A stretch of 64,000 nucleotides of DNA from Paenibacillus pabuli (GCF_023101145.1 NZ_CP073714.1:3720001-3784000); one strand, 5' to 3'. Counted from the first letter of the stretch, positions 24,859 through 33,885 are shown. A program made the numbers and translations. The notes: generated by a model from the letters alone, not told the origin.

Positions 24859-24884
24859 ATAACAGCGATTGGAAGGTTGTTCTG
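24859..24884 (+). repeat. Leader element copy 1 before dehydrogenase gene
   Basis: A 26-bp block containing AACAGCGAT and AAGGTTGTTCTG, 22 of 26 bases identical to 27079-27104. ACAG and CTGT at its ends can pair, with an internal CGAT/GTTG pairing. It lies between the LacI gene and the next start. Confidence 0.6.
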
Positions 24885-24955
24885 TCATCGGAATAACAAG
24901 TGTAAATACGCTTTAGTTCAAACTGTATAGCTATATCCCAAAGGAGGAAATGACC

Positions 24956-26128
24956 ATGTCAAATCGTCTTCGTGTCGGAATGGTTGGATACAAATTTATG
25001 GGGAAAGCCCACAGCAACGCTTATCGCAGTTTGCCCATGTTTTTCCCGTCTGCCCCGTTACAGCCTGAGATGTCTGTAATCTGTGGTCGTAACGAGCAGG
25101 GAGTGCAGGAGGCTGCAAGTCAGTTCGGATGGTCTGAAAGTGTAACGGATTGGCGTGAGCTGGTACGACGTGATGATATCGATCTGATTGATATTAACGC
25201 TCCTAGTGATGCCCATAAGGAAATCGCACTCGAAGCCGCTCGCCAAGGTAAACATCTATTTTGTGAAAAGCCGCTGGCTCTGTCGCTTGCTGATTCGCGT
25301 GAAATGCTGCAGGCTGCGGAAGAAGCAGGAGTGGCACACATGGTCGGATTCAACTATCGTTTCTCTCCGGCTGTGCAGCTGGCCAAAGAATTGGTGCAAA
25401 GCGGACGTTTGGGCAAAATCTATCATTTCCGTGCGTTTTTCCTTCAGGACTGGATTATGGACCCTTCCTTCCCGCTGGTATGGCGTCTACAAAAGGAAGT
25501 GGCAGGTTCCGGCTCGCATGGCGATCTCGGCGCACACTTGATTGATCTGGCACGCTTCCTGGTTGGCGAATTCAAGGAAGTGATCGGAATGAGCGAAACG
25601 TTCATCAAGGAGCGGCCGCTTGCCTCGGAAATGACCGGACTTAGCGCCAAAAGCAGCTCGAACGCAGATGCTCCGAAGGGCGAAGTAACGGTCGATGATG
25701 CCACTTTGTTCCTCGCACGGTTTGCAGATGGTGCGCTAGGCAGCTTCGAGGCTACACGCTTTGCCGCAGGTCATCGCAGTACTAACTCGTTTGAGATCAA
25801 CGGAAGTCTGGGCAGCGTCCGGTTTGATTTTGAACGGATGAATGAACTGGAAGTGTATTTTACGAAGGACGACGAAGATGTACAGGGCTTCCGCCGTGTT
25901 CTGGCGACTGACCCTGCACACAAATATGCTGAGGCCTGGTGGCCTGCGGGACATACAATTGGATTCGAGCATACGTTCACGCATGAAATGCTGGAGTTGG
26001 TGACTGCAATCTCCGAAGGACGGCAGCCTGAACCAAGTTTCCACGATGGTGTTGCCTGTCAAGCAGTATTGGAAGCCGTTGAACGTTCCGTTACAGAACG
26101 ACGTTGGGTGTCGTTAGAAGAGATGTGA
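24956..26128 (+). CDS. Gfo/Idh/MocA-family NAD(P)-dependent dehydrogenase
   Basis: This is a 390-residue sugar-type oxidoreductase. The N-terminal Rossmann fold starts GMVGYKFMGKAHSNAYR, in which the classic GxGxxG is altered to GYKFMG as in several family branches. The EKP motif (HLFCEKPLAL) follows near residue 100. The C-terminal domain has GSHGDLGAHLIDLARF with the likely catalytic histidine. ATG 24956 fits AAGGAGG at 24941; ATG 24950 is too close. The substrate is probably a sugar, inositol or a glycoside oxidised at C3. It is placed with ThuA and another Gfo/Idh/MocA gene under a LacI regulator. Confidence 0.9.
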   Translation: MSNRLRVGMVGYKFMGKAHSNAYRSLPMFFPSAPLQPEMSVICGRNEQGVQEAASQFGWSESVTDWRELVRRDDIDLIDINAPSDAHKEIALEAARQGKHLFCEKPLALSLADSREMLQAAEEAGVAHMVGFNYRFSPAVQLAKELVQSGRLGKIYHFRAFFLQDWIMDPSFPLVWRLQKEVAGSGSHGDLGAHLIDLARFLVGEFKEVIGMSETFIKERPLASEMTGLSAKSSSNADAPKGEVTVDDATLFLARFADGALGSFEATRFAAGHRSTNSFEINGSLGSVRFDFERMNELEVYFTKDDEDVQGFRRVLATDPAHKYAEAWWPAGHTIGFEHTFTHEMLELVTAISEGRQPEPSFHDGVACQAVLEAVERSVTERRWVSLEEM

Positions 26129-26288
26129 GTGAACGACCATTCAAATTTTGAAGCGGGCGTCATATGGACACTTATTTAACAGAAATAAGATAGTAAAAAG
26201 CAAGTAATTTGACCTCGGTGAGCTACTGGGTTTGCGCAAGGTCCGATAGAATGACAATAACTTAACTTCGGAAAGCGAGTGATGGGTG

Positions 26289-27017
26289 ATGAGCAAAGCA
26301 CTAATCGTATGGGGCGGCTGGGATGGACATGAACCGGAGCAAGTAGCAGCGATTTTTGAACGCATTTTGAAGGAAGAACAATTTGAGGTTGAAGTCTCGG
26401 ATACGTTGGATGCATATGCGGATGCAGAGAAACTGCTGGGTCTGGATCTGATCGTTCCACTGTGGACGATGGGACAGATTGAACAGGAACTGGTCAATAA
26501 CGTATCTGCGGCTGTTCAGAGCGGGGTAGGTCTTGCGGGTCTTCATGGCGGGATGTGTGATGCGTTCCGCAACAACGTTGACTGGCAGTTCATGACGGGT
26601 GGTCAGTGGGTTGCGCATCCAGGTAACGACGGCGTGGAGTACACGGTTAATATGAAGCGTGGTTCGAGTCCGCTGCTGGATCATATTGAAGATTTTCAGG
26701 TGAAAAGTGAACAGTATTACCTGCACGTGGACCCAGCTGTGGAAGTGCTGGCAACAACACGTTTCCCTATTGTTAACGGTCCTCATGCAGCAAATGGCCC
26801 AGTGGATATGCCTGTCGTTTGGACCAAACGTTGGGGTGCAGGCCGGGTGTTCTACAACTCGCTCGGACATCATGCAGATATTGTGGAGATGAAGCAGGTT
26901 ACCGAGATGATGCGCAGCGGTTTCAAATGGACAGCCGCAGGTAAAGCGCTCGCGAAGAGCCGCACGGACGCAGTGACGGAAGTATACACAGGAATGGCCG
27001 ATAACCAAAGTCACTAA
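26289..27017 (+). CDS. ThuA-like domain protein
   Basis: This 242-residue protein belongs to the ThuA family (class I glutamine amidotransferase-like fold). Visible features are IVWGGWDGHEPEQ at the start, VPLWTMGQIEQE, GLAGLHGGMCDAF, and RVFYNSLGHHADI near the end. ThuA of Sinorhizobium acts with the dehydrogenase ThuB in trehalose/maltitol use through 3-keto sugars. The adjoining Gfo/Idh/MocA genes fit such a route. The ribosome-binding site is weak; the ATG at 26289 was preferred over GTG 26286. The 160-nt gap upstream shows no clear promoter. Confidence 0.87.
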   Translation: MSKALIVWGGWDGHEPEQVAAIFERILKEEQFEVEVSDTLDAYADAEKLLGLDLIVPLWTMGQIEQELVNNVSAAVQSGVGLAGLHGGMCDAFRNNVDWQFMTGGQWVAHPGNDGVEYTVNMKRGSSPLLDHIEDFQVKSEQYYLHVDPAVEVLATTRFPIVNGPHAANGPVDMPVVWTKRWGAGRVFYNSLGHHADIVEMKQVTEMMRSGFKWTAAGKALAKSRTDAVTEVYTGMADNQSH

Positions 27018-27078
27018 TTTAATTGTTATTCCAAATCTAAGTCGAACCCGTTGATATATATAAATCTTATTTACCCAC

Positions 27079-27104
27079 ATAACTGCGATCTTAAGGTTGT
27101 TCTG
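27079..27104 (+). repeat. Leader element copy 2 before dehydrogenase gene
   Basis: A 26-bp block with AACTGCGAT and AAGGTTGTTCTG, differing from 24859-24884 at four positions, again located shortly upstream of a Gfo/Idh/MocA start. Confidence 0.6.
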
Positions 27105-27142
27105 GTAGCACTATCAAGTGGGAACATGAAGGGAGCCCAAGC

Positions 27143-28249
27143 ATGAAAACAATGAAAGTAGGCATTATTGGCTGCGGTAAAATCAGCGGTATTTATATGG
27201 AAAACTGTCACCGATTTGAGGTGCTTGATCTTGTTGCAGTTGCAGATCTCGACCGGACCAGAGCAGAGGAACAGGCCGCTGCCTATAATGTTCCTAACGT
27301 GTATACAGTGGAGGAAATTTTGGCAGACCCGGAGATTGATCTGATTATTAACCTGACGATTCCTGCCGTTCATGCGGATGTATGCTTGAGAGCACTTGAA
27401 GCAGGCAAACATGTCTATGTGGAGAAACCACTCGCCGTCACTCGTGAAGAGGGTCAAGCGGTCCTGGAAACGGCCAAGCGCAAAGGTCTGCTTGTAGGCT
27501 GTGCGCCAGAGACATTCTTTGGTTCAGGCATTCAGACAGCACTCAAAATCGTAGAGGATGGTGTCATTGGCAAACCTGTGGCAGCCACTGCATTTATGAT
27601 GAGCCGTGGGCATGAGCACTGGCATCCCGATCCGGAGTTCTATTATGCAGCTGGTGGCGGGCCGATGTTTGATATGGGGCCTTATTACCTGACTGCGCTC
27701 GTACAATTGCTGGGGCCAATCAAGTCCATCGCCGGTATGACAGGCAAAGCGATGGAGCAGCGGACGATCACGAGTGAGAAAAAGCGTGGTCAGAGCATCC
27801 CTGTTGAAATTCCGACGCATGTAGCCGGATTGTTGCAATTTGAACAGGGAGCCATCGGCACGTTGATTACGAGTTTTGACGTATTTGGCGGAAGTGTCTT
27901 GCCACCGATCGAAGTATACGGTACCCACGGAACCCTGCAGGTTCCTGACCCAAACACGTTCGGCGGACCGGTTCGTTACCGTTTGCTGGGTGATCAGGAT
28001 TGGACTGAGGTACCGCTTCTGCCAGGGTATCAGGAGAACACACGTGGCATCGGTGTCGCGGATATGGCTTATGCAGTGAACAGTGGTCGCGCTCATCGGG
28101 CCAGTGGAGAACTGGCGTACCATGTGCTTGAAGCCATGTGGGCGTTCCATGATTCATCGGATGATCAGACTTTTTACAAAATGGAAAGCACATGTCAGCG
28201 ACCAGCTGCACTGCCGGCAGATCTTCCATTGTACACACTCGATCAGTAA
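27143..28249 (+). CDS. Gfo/Idh/MocA-family dehydrogenase
   Basis: This is a 368-residue NAD(P)-dependent oxidoreductase with a standard Rossmann motif VGIIGCGKISG and the EKP motif (HVYVEKPLAV). The substrate-domain signature GGGPMFDMGPYYLTALVQLLG has an aspartate at the usual catalytic position. GAAGGGAG precedes the ATG. It differs from the gene at 24956 enough to act on another substrate or another step, for example on a keto-glycoside product. It ends the + strand run before a bidirectional terminator. Confidence 0.9.
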   Translation: MKTMKVGIIGCGKISGIYMENCHRFEVLDLVAVADLDRTRAEEQAAAYNVPNVYTVEEILADPEIDLIINLTIPAVHADVCLRALEAGKHVYVEKPLAVTREEGQAVLETAKRKGLLVGCAPETFFGSGIQTALKIVEDGVIGKPVAATAFMMSRGHEHWHPDPEFYYAAGGGPMFDMGPYYLTALVQLLGPIKSIAGMTGKAMEQRTITSEKKRGQSIPVEIPTHVAGLLQFEQGAIGTLITSFDVFGGSVLPPIEVYGTHGTLQVPDPNTFGGPVRYRLLGDQDWTEVPLLPGYQENTRGIGVADMAYAVNSGRAHRASGELAYHVLEAMWAFHDSSDDQTFYKMESTCQRPAALPADLPLYTLDQ

Positions 28250-28280
28250 TTGATGATTAGATCCAGACAGGATATGAAGT

Positions 28281-28326
28281 ATAGCCCTGACTCCCTATCG
28301 AGGGAAGCAGGGCTATTTACATTTTA
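28281..28326. terminator. Bidirectional terminator between convergent genes
   Basis: ATAGCCCTG (28281-28289) pairs with CAGGGCTAT (28308-28316), and an inner TCCC/GGGA extends the stem. It is flanked by T-rich sequence on the + side and lies between genes ending at 28249 (+) and 28348 (-). Confidence 0.8.
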
Positions 28327-28347
28327 TATCCATGCACAGATCACCCA

Positions 28348-29166
28348 TCAGGGTTCGAATCCGGCCTGGCTAATCCAGATTTCATGTTCCTCAAAATGCG
28401 CCTTCATTCGCTGCACGACAACTTTATGTGCCTCCGGGCTGTACCAGTCTTCCTTGCCCACTTGCTGATAGAGCGATTCCATGCCAAGTCTACGGGTGCG
28501 CTTGCCTTCACTGCCATCACCCATGAAATAATCGTCAATGCATACCCGCTCGACGAGTGGTCTTAATATGGTTGCAAAGCGTTCACTACTGGGCAATACT
28601 GGCGCAATCGCAGCCTGTGTAGGGATACCGGCATCTTTCAATTGTTTCAGTGCACGTAATCTGCCCGCAATTGGCGGAGCTGCTGGACTGAACTGCTTGC
28701 GGATATCGTCCAGATCCGTTTCCACGGTCATGCTGACACGCACACGGTCACCCAACTTTTGCAGCAGATCGATATCTCGAGTCACCAATGGGCTTCGGGT
28801 TTGAACCAATATAAAATCAGGTGGATGTTGGGCCATAACTTCCAGCAATGAACGTGTGATTTGCTCCTTATACTCAACAGGCTGATACGGATCGGTACTG
28901 GATGACATAAAAATAGTAACTTTACCTTTCGATTGTGCACGTTTCAGCTCTTTGGTAAGAACCTTGGCGGCTTCCTGTTTTACATCAACCCAGCTCCCCC
29001 AATCCTCTTTGCGAAATAAAGAGACGGGCATTTGCCTTACATAACAGTAGGAACAGCCAAAAGCGCAGCCTGTGTAAGGATTCAGCGTGTGTGTATAACC
29101 AGTAAGGAACCCGGTTCCTTTGTTCAACAACGTTTTGGGTACTTTGTATACCAGGCTGGTCTTCAT
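28348..29166 (-). CDS. Radical-SAM protein of the SplB-like / DNA-repair-photolyase group
   Basis: This 272-residue protein has the radical-SAM cluster motif GCSYCYVRQ (CxxxCxxC: CAFGCSYC) near residue 33, followed by a TIM-barrel-like sequence with TIFMSSSTDPYQPVE and VSMTVETD. It resembles the group often annotated as DNA repair photolyase or Rv2578c-like, related to spore photoproduct lyase but shorter. True SplB has a conserved extra cysteine late in the protein, which I do not see here. Its start overlaps the stop of adaA by 4 nt, so it is co-expressed with an alkylation-damage regulator. The substrate is unknown. Confidence 0.85.
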   Translation of the reverse strand: MKTSLVYKVPKTLLNKGTGFLTGYTHTLNPYTGCAFGCSYCYVRQMPVSLFRKEDWGSWVDVKQEAAKVLTKELKRAQSKGKVTIFMSSSTDPYQPVEYKEQITRSLLEVMAQHPPDFILVQTRSPLVTRDIDLLQKLGDRVRVSMTVETDLDDIRKQFSPAAPPIAGRLRALKQLKDAGIPTQAAIAPVLPSSERFATILRPLVERVCIDDYFMGDGSEGKRTRRLGMESLYQQVGKEDWYSPEAHKVVVQRMKAHFEEHEIWISQAGFEP

Positions 29167-29750
29167 GATTCATCACGCCCTTGTTCACGGTAATTGGCAG
29201 GTGTGCATCCGGTATGTTTTCGAAATACAGTAATAAAATACGCCGGATTAGCTATGCCGACCTGACGCCCAATATCTGTTATGGTGAACCCGGTGCTTTT
29301 GAGCAATGTTCGAGCTACGGCAACGCGTTTTTCCTGAATATACTCCACCGGCGTTTGGCCCGTAATTCGTTTAAACACCCGATGCAGATGGTACGGACTA
29401 CCATGACTAACATTCGCAAGAATATCTAGTGTCAGAGGCTCGGCAAAATGATGTTCGATATAATCTGTTACAACGGAAATCCACTCCTGATCAGGGACTC
29501 GCTCGCCCGTTGGTTTGCACCGTTTGCATGGACGGAAATGTCGCGCCAAAGCTTCCTCAGGGTTGTTAAATATAAAAACATTCTCATAGTTGGGTGCTTT
29601 TGACTTACAGGAAGGTCTGCAAAAGATGCCTGTCGTCTTGACTCCGTAATAGAATTTACCGTCAAAGTTACTGTCGTTGTGGATAATGGCATTCCACTGT
29701 GTTTCATTTATAGGAACAGAATCTGTTTGATAGGGGTTGGGACTATCCAT
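29163..29750 (-). CDS. adaA: Methylphosphotriester-DNA methyltransferase / AraC-type activator
   Basis: This is a 195-residue AdaA-type sensor of DNA alkylation. The N-terminal zinc domain has the four ligand cysteines Cys44 and Cys48 (FCRPSC) and Cys75 and Cys78 (CKRC); one of them takes the methyl group from phosphotriesters. Residues about 90-190 are an AraC helix-turn-helix pair (LDILANVSHGSPYHLHRVFKRITG and DIGRQVGIANPAYFITVFRKHTG). The start at 29750 is supported by GAGGTGA six bases upstream; a longer start at 29771 lacks a site. No adaB methyltransferase is adjacent; a radical-SAM gene takes that position. Confidence 0.92.
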   Translation of the reverse strand: MDSPNPYQTDSVPINETQWNAIIHNDSNFDGKFYYGVKTTGIFCRPSCKSKAPNYENVFIFNNPEEALARHFRPCKRCKPTGERVPDQEWISVVTDYIEHHFAEPLTLDILANVSHGSPYHLHRVFKRITGQTPVEYIQEKRVAVARTLLKSTGFTITDIGRQVGIANPAYFITVFRKHTGCTPANYREQGRDES

Positions 29751-29848
29751 AAGAATCACCTCAAGACTCATTATACCCCTGATTCATTCAGAACGATGAA
29801 GTTTCAAGCAAAAAAGCAAGATATCAATATGTTGGAAATGTACATCTC

Positions 29849-29877
29849 TTCAATCTGAATGAAATATAGGCTACAAT
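29849..29877 (+). promoter_or_regulatory. Promoter of the 29934 dehydrogenase gene
   Basis: TTCAAT (29849-29854) and TACAAT (29872-29877) with a 17-bp spacer, about 57 nt before the start codon. Confidence 0.5.
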
Positions 29878-29933
29878 GTACAGGATGACAAGCTGTTTAA
29901 GCGTGAAATTTATTTACGAAAGAGGTAGATTGA

Positions 29934-30914
29934 ATGGTTCGTTTTGGCGTGGTAGGTACCAACTGGATTACAGAGAGGCTTCTTGAGGCCGCTGCACAAG
30001 TCAAAGGATTCGAATTGACCGCCGTGTATTCAAGAACTGAAGATAAAGCGAATGCATTTGCAGATCAATATCAGGCTGCACTTCGATTCACCAATCTGGA
30101 AGAAATGGCGATAAGTGATGGGCTTGATGCCGTGTACATTGCTACCCCGAATACCTTCCATGCCGAGCAGGCAGAACTGTTTCTGAGAAATGGCAAACAT
30201 GTATTGTGCGAGAAGCCGCTGGCTGCCAATGGGGCAGAGGTCCGTCGTATGATCGATACAGCGCAAGAACATGGAGTACTGCTCATGGAGGCCATGAAAT
30301 CAACTCTTGTTCCCTCGTTCAAAATGGTACAGTCTCACCTACATAAAATTGGCCCGGTACGTAAATATGTGGCGAGTTACTGCCAGTACTCTTCCCGGTA
30401 CGACAAGTATAAGGAAGGAATCGTCCTGAATGCGTTCAAACCCGATCTTGCTAATGGGGCGTTAATGGATCTTGGTGTGTACTGTATCTATCCATTAATT
30501 ACGCTGTTTGGCGAGCCTAGACAAGTTCAGTCCCAGGCAATGATGCTGGAATCCGGGGTAGATGGGCAAGGCAGTGTCATTCTGAATTATGATCAGATGG
30601 AGGCTGTAGTGACGTACTCCAAAATCTCCAACTCTCATGTTCCAAGCGAAATTATGGGCGAACGCGGCAGCATCATCATTGACAAAATTGGTTCACCCGA
30701 ACATGCAGAGATACGCTACAATGATGGTACGGTGGAAAAACTCACTGCCGAGCAAATTTACCCGTCAATGTATTATGAGGTAGAGGAGTTTGTCAGTCTG
30801 ATTCAGCAGGGCAAAAAGGAATCTGACATGAACACATATGAACGTTCCTATGTTACCATGCAGGTGATGGATCAGATCCGGCAGCAGATTGGTCTTGTTT
30901 TTCCTAACGATTAA
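29934..30914 (+). CDS. Gfo/Idh/MocA-family dehydrogenase
   Basis: This 326-residue oxidoreductase has a Rossmann start VRFGVVGTNWITERLLEAA and the EKP motif HVLCEKPLAANG. NGALMDLGVYCIYPLITLFG marks the substrate domain. It is the short type similar to YulF/dihydrodiol-dehydrogenase-like proteins. GAAAGAGG lies before the ATG. It has its own promoter and is separated from the LacI cluster by the adaA pair, so it is probably not part of the same regulon. A methyltransferase gene follows 23 nt later. Confidence 0.88.
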   Translation: MVRFGVVGTNWITERLLEAAAQVKGFELTAVYSRTEDKANAFADQYQAALRFTNLEEMAISDGLDAVYIATPNTFHAEQAELFLRNGKHVLCEKPLAANGAEVRRMIDTAQEHGVLLMEAMKSTLVPSFKMVQSHLHKIGPVRKYVASYCQYSSRYDKYKEGIVLNAFKPDLANGALMDLGVYCIYPLITLFGEPRQVQSQAMMLESGVDGQGSVILNYDQMEAVVTYSKISNSHVPSEIMGERGSIIIDKIGSPEHAEIRYNDGTVEKLTAEQIYPSMYYEVEEFVSLIQQGKKESDMNTYERSYVTMQVMDQIRQQIGLVFPND

Positions 30915-30937
30915 TTTTGAAAGTGAGCTGAGACGAG

Positions 30938-31654
30938 ATGAGCAAAGATGAGCAGAAGAGCAGAGCAGCCGGCCTGGAGCTGGCACAGATTATTTTTATC
31001 GGGCGAACCTTTGAGGAATATATGAAGATGTTCAACCTGACCGAGGAAGAAATTAAAGGTAAGTCCATTCTCGATTGTCCAGGTGGGGCTTGTTCATTCA
31101 GCAGCCATGCGCGAGAATACGGTGCAGATTCCATGGCAGCGGATATTGCCTATGAACATGAGATCGACCAGCTGGAAGTGAAGGGACTTCAGGATATTGA
31201 ACATACAATGAACCAAATGGAACAAGTACAAGACAAATATAGATGGGATGATTTCGGTTCGATCCATGGCTTGAAAGAAGAACGTAAACGTGCAATCATC
31301 GATTGTGTAGCGGATATGAGACGTTTTCCAGACCGTTATGTGGCCTCTGTATTACCGGAGTTACCTTTTGCTGATGAGCAATTCGATCTGACATTGTCTG
31401 CGCATTTCCTGTTTACATATGCTGATCGTCTGGATGCCAATTTCCATCTCCAGACAATCCTTGAGCTGTTGCGTGTGACCAAGCGCGAGCTGCGGATTTT
31501 TCCTACAGCAGATTTGTCTGGCAAACGTTATGAGCACATGGATGAACTAAAGGCTATACTGGAAGAACGCGGATGTATTATTTCTGAAGAGAAAAGTTCA
31601 TACGAATTCCAGCGTGGAGCACATACGATGCTCCGAATGGTGAAATCACGGTAA
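30938..31654 (+). CDS. Class I SAM-dependent methyltransferase-like protein
   Basis: A 238-residue protein with a degenerate motif I (SILDCPGGACSFSSHAREYGADSMAADIAY) resembling the SAM-binding loop of Rossmann methyltransferases. LPFADEQFDLTLSAHFLFTYADR resembles motifs IV/V, where the FDL(V/T)LS strand precedes the active site. The substrate is not evident. The start ATG follows TGAGCTGAGACGAG. It lies 23 nt after the dehydrogenase and is probably cotranscribed with it. Annotation beyond methyltransferase fold is not possible from sequence. Confidence 0.75.
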   Translation: MSKDEQKSRAAGLELAQIIFIGRTFEEYMKMFNLTEEEIKGKSILDCPGGACSFSSHAREYGADSMAADIAYEHEIDQLEVKGLQDIEHTMNQMEQVQDKYRWDDFGSIHGLKEERKRAIIDCVADMRRFPDRYVASVLPELPFADEQFDLTLSAHFLFTYADRLDANFHLQTILELLRVTKRELRIFPTADLSGKRYEHMDELKAILEERGCIISEEKSSYEFQRGAHTMLRMVKSR

Positions 31655-31752
31655 ACATACCTAAAAATATTGCAACAACACAGACACCACTGCATTTCAT
31701 GAAGGTTTCAATAAGATACGCATGACCAGAACAGGTTAGGAGGTTTTATCGG

Positions 31753-32646
31753 ATGAAAAAAGTACTTATACTTGGTGGGACACGTTTCTTCGGCAAACGT
31801 CTGGTTGATCATTTACTGTGGGAAGGAAAGTCTCAAATCACAGTCGCAACTCGCGGTAAAACGGATGTAGACTTTGGACCTGAGGTCAACCGGATTAAAA
31901 TGGATCGTGAAGACCCGAAATCTCTTGCCCAGGTTGCGCAGACAGACTTATGGGATATTGTATATGACAACATCTGTTATTCGCCGGATGCGGCAAAGTC
32001 AGCTTGCGAAGCTTTTGCGGGGCGGACTCAAAGATATATTCTGACATCAACGCTCTCGGTTTATGGAGATCCCAAGCCTGGATTTACGGAAGCCGACTTC
32101 GATCCTTATACCTATCCTCTGCAATACGGAAGTCACGAGGATTTCACTTACGGAGAGGGTAAACGGCTTGCGGAAGCTGTGTTTTTCCAGGAAGCGGATT
32201 TCCCGGTGGCCGCGATGCGCATTCCGATTGTACTCGGAATTGATGATTACACACGAAGACTTCATTTTCATATTGAACATGTGCAAAAAGGAAAACCCAT
32301 CGGCATGCCAAATCCTGACGCCGAGATTGGTTTCATCAACTCCACGGAAGCCGCGAGATTTCTTGCTTGGCTTGGTCATTCTTCCATTACTGGGCCTGTG
32401 AATGCAGCTTCCAAAGGTGCTATTGCGCTCTCGTCCATGATGAAATTGATCGAAACGGTAACCGGCATGCAATCCCAGGTACTGACCGAAACGATCAAAG
32501 AAGATATGTCACCCTTTGGAATCTCGGAATCCTGGACAATGGATACTTCCAAAGCAGAGCAGGCGGGCTATACGTTTGAAGCGTTAATGGATTGGTTCCC
32601 GGGACTGGTTCGGGAAGTGGCTCTGGCACTTCAATCCGAGGGATAG
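31753..32646 (+). CDS. NAD-dependent epimerase/dehydratase family (extended SDR)
   Basis: This 297-residue protein begins KKVLILGGTRFFGKRLVDHLL, an extended-SDR NAD-binding loop of the GGTRFFG type seen in CSP41/YfnG-like epimerases. A YGEGKR segment near residue 135 serves as the YxxxK site, and TSTLSVYGD supplies the serine or threonine. The substrate may be a nucleotide sugar or another sugar. AGGAGG lies eight bases before the ATG. It is the last + strand gene before a convergent LacI regulator. No pathway partner is evident. Confidence 0.82.
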   Translation: MKKVLILGGTRFFGKRLVDHLLWEGKSQITVATRGKTDVDFGPEVNRIKMDREDPKSLAQVAQTDLWDIVYDNICYSPDAAKSACEAFAGRTQRYILTSTLSVYGDPKPGFTEADFDPYTYPLQYGSHEDFTYGEGKRLAEAVFFQEADFPVAAMRIPIVLGIDDYTRRLHFHIEHVQKGKPIGMPNPDAEIGFINSTEAARFLAWLGHSSITGPVNAASKGAIALSSMMKLIETVTGMQSQVLTETIKEDMSPFGISESWTMDTSKAEQAGYTFEALMDWFPGLVREVALALQSEG

Positions 32647-32686
32647 AATCCGCGTAAATAAGAGGTTACATTTCATACAAAGAAAC

Positions 32687-32735
32687 AGGACGCAGTCAGA
32701 GAGAGATTCTCCGATACGTCCTATTTGTTATTGTT
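32687..32735. terminator. Possible bidirectional terminator
   Basis: AGGACG (32687-32692) pairs with CGTCCT (32717-32722), with an inner GAGA/TCTC pairing, between convergent genes. T-rich sequence follows. Confidence 0.45.
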
Positions 32736-32794
32736 ATTTGTTTTAACAAAGCATTTTTTCTCAAGATACGATTGATCTTCAATTAAATTCCTGT

Positions 32795-33805
32795 TTATTC
32801 GCAAGGTACAGAGGCCGAAGCGCGAATACGCATTTCAGATGGCATAATGACGGTCTGTGGTTGCTCAGGCGCTTTGCCTTCAATTCGATCGATTAGCATT
32901 TGCATGCCGATAGAACCGAAGTCATAGGCAGGCTGTGCAGCAACAGTAAGGAAAGGATCAAAGGCCGAAGCCAGGTCCAGATCATCGAAACAGACGACCG
33001 AGATATCTTCTGGAACACGAAGTCCCCGTTTACGTAAAAGTCGAATGACGCCAATGGCAAGCATATTATTTGCTGCAAATATGGCTGTAGGTTTGTGCTC
33101 ATGTGCAAGCAAACTGTCGATACCCACTGCATCGCTGAAATCCCGGTAGCCTGTTCGAAGGATTAAGCCTTCATCAAAGGGTAGCTCGGCTTCCCGGAGT
33201 CCCTCCATGTACCCTTCTTCTCGCAGCCGCGCAGTCGAAACCTCGGAAGAGCCATTAACCAAAGCAATGCAGCGATGTCCGAGATTCGTAAGATATCGAA
33301 TCAATTGAAGCGCCCCATCTCGGCTGTCTCCAGCGATCACATCCGAGGTGATTCCGGGGACAGTGCGGTCCAAAATGACAAACGGAATGTTACGTTCCTG
33401 GAGCTGCTTCAAGTGATTCAGCGAGCGGTCCCCTGCAGGTGCAAACAGTACACCATCGACGCGGGTAGACAGAATGGTTTCTACATAATTTTTCTCCTTG
33501 TCGTAATCCTCGTCGCTATTGCTGAATAAGAGACGGTAACCACGCAGATTGGCAGCATCCTCAGCCCCCCGGGCCAGCGTTGTATAGAAGGGGTTGGTAA
33601 TATCCGTAATCAACAGTGACAGCATATGAGTCCGTTGCAGCACAAGACTCCGTGCATTCGAGTTGGGTATGTAACCAAGTTCTTCGATGACCTGTTGTAC
33701 ACGCTCGCGTGTAGCCGGGCTAATCCGCCCTGTTTGATTGATAACTTTGGAGACGGTCATGGCGGAGACGTTGGCTTTTTTGGCAATATCATAAATGGTA
33801 ATCAA
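32795..33805 (-). CDS. LacI-family regulator of the fucose operon
   Basis: This 336-residue repressor is transcribed away from the fucI-kinase-fucA operon. Its N-terminus (ITIYDIAKKANVSAMTVSKVINQTGRIS) is a canonical LacI helix-turn-helix with hinge SNARSLVLQ. The rest is a sugar-binding core (ITDITNPFYTTLARGAE, AIFAANNMLAIG, ISVVCFDDLDLA). The start is TTG at 33805, with GGAAAGG about ten bases upstream. Divergent position and operator-like palindromes between the two transcription units suggest it controls L-fucose use. L-fuculose or its phosphate could be the inducer; this is inferred only from context. Confidence 0.9.
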   Translation of the reverse strand: MITIYDIAKKANVSAMTVSKVINQTGRISPATRERVQQVIEELGYIPNSNARSLVLQRTHMLSLLITDITNPFYTTLARGAEDAANLRGYRLLFSNSDEDYDKEKNYVETILSTRVDGVLFAPAGDRSLNHLKQLQERNIPFVILDRTVPGITSDVIAGDSRDGALQLIRYLTNLGHRCIALVNGSSEVSTARLREEGYMEGLREAELPFDEGLILRTGYRDFSDAVGIDSLLAHEHKPTAIFAANNMLAIGVIRLLRKRGLRVPEDISVVCFDDLDLASAFDPFLTVAAQPAYDFGSIGMQMLIDRIEGKAPEQPQTVIMPSEMRIRASASVPCE

Positions 33806-33885
33806 TAGAATCTGACCTTTCCGAAACGTAGTCTTTCCATTCTATAGGATAATGCCAATTGACAGCAAGATAGGCTCATGCTATC

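Noticed and set aside
27524..28150. 208-codon open frame antisense to a Gfo/Idh/MocA gene
   Set aside because: Shadow of the sense gene, composition atypical and no motif.
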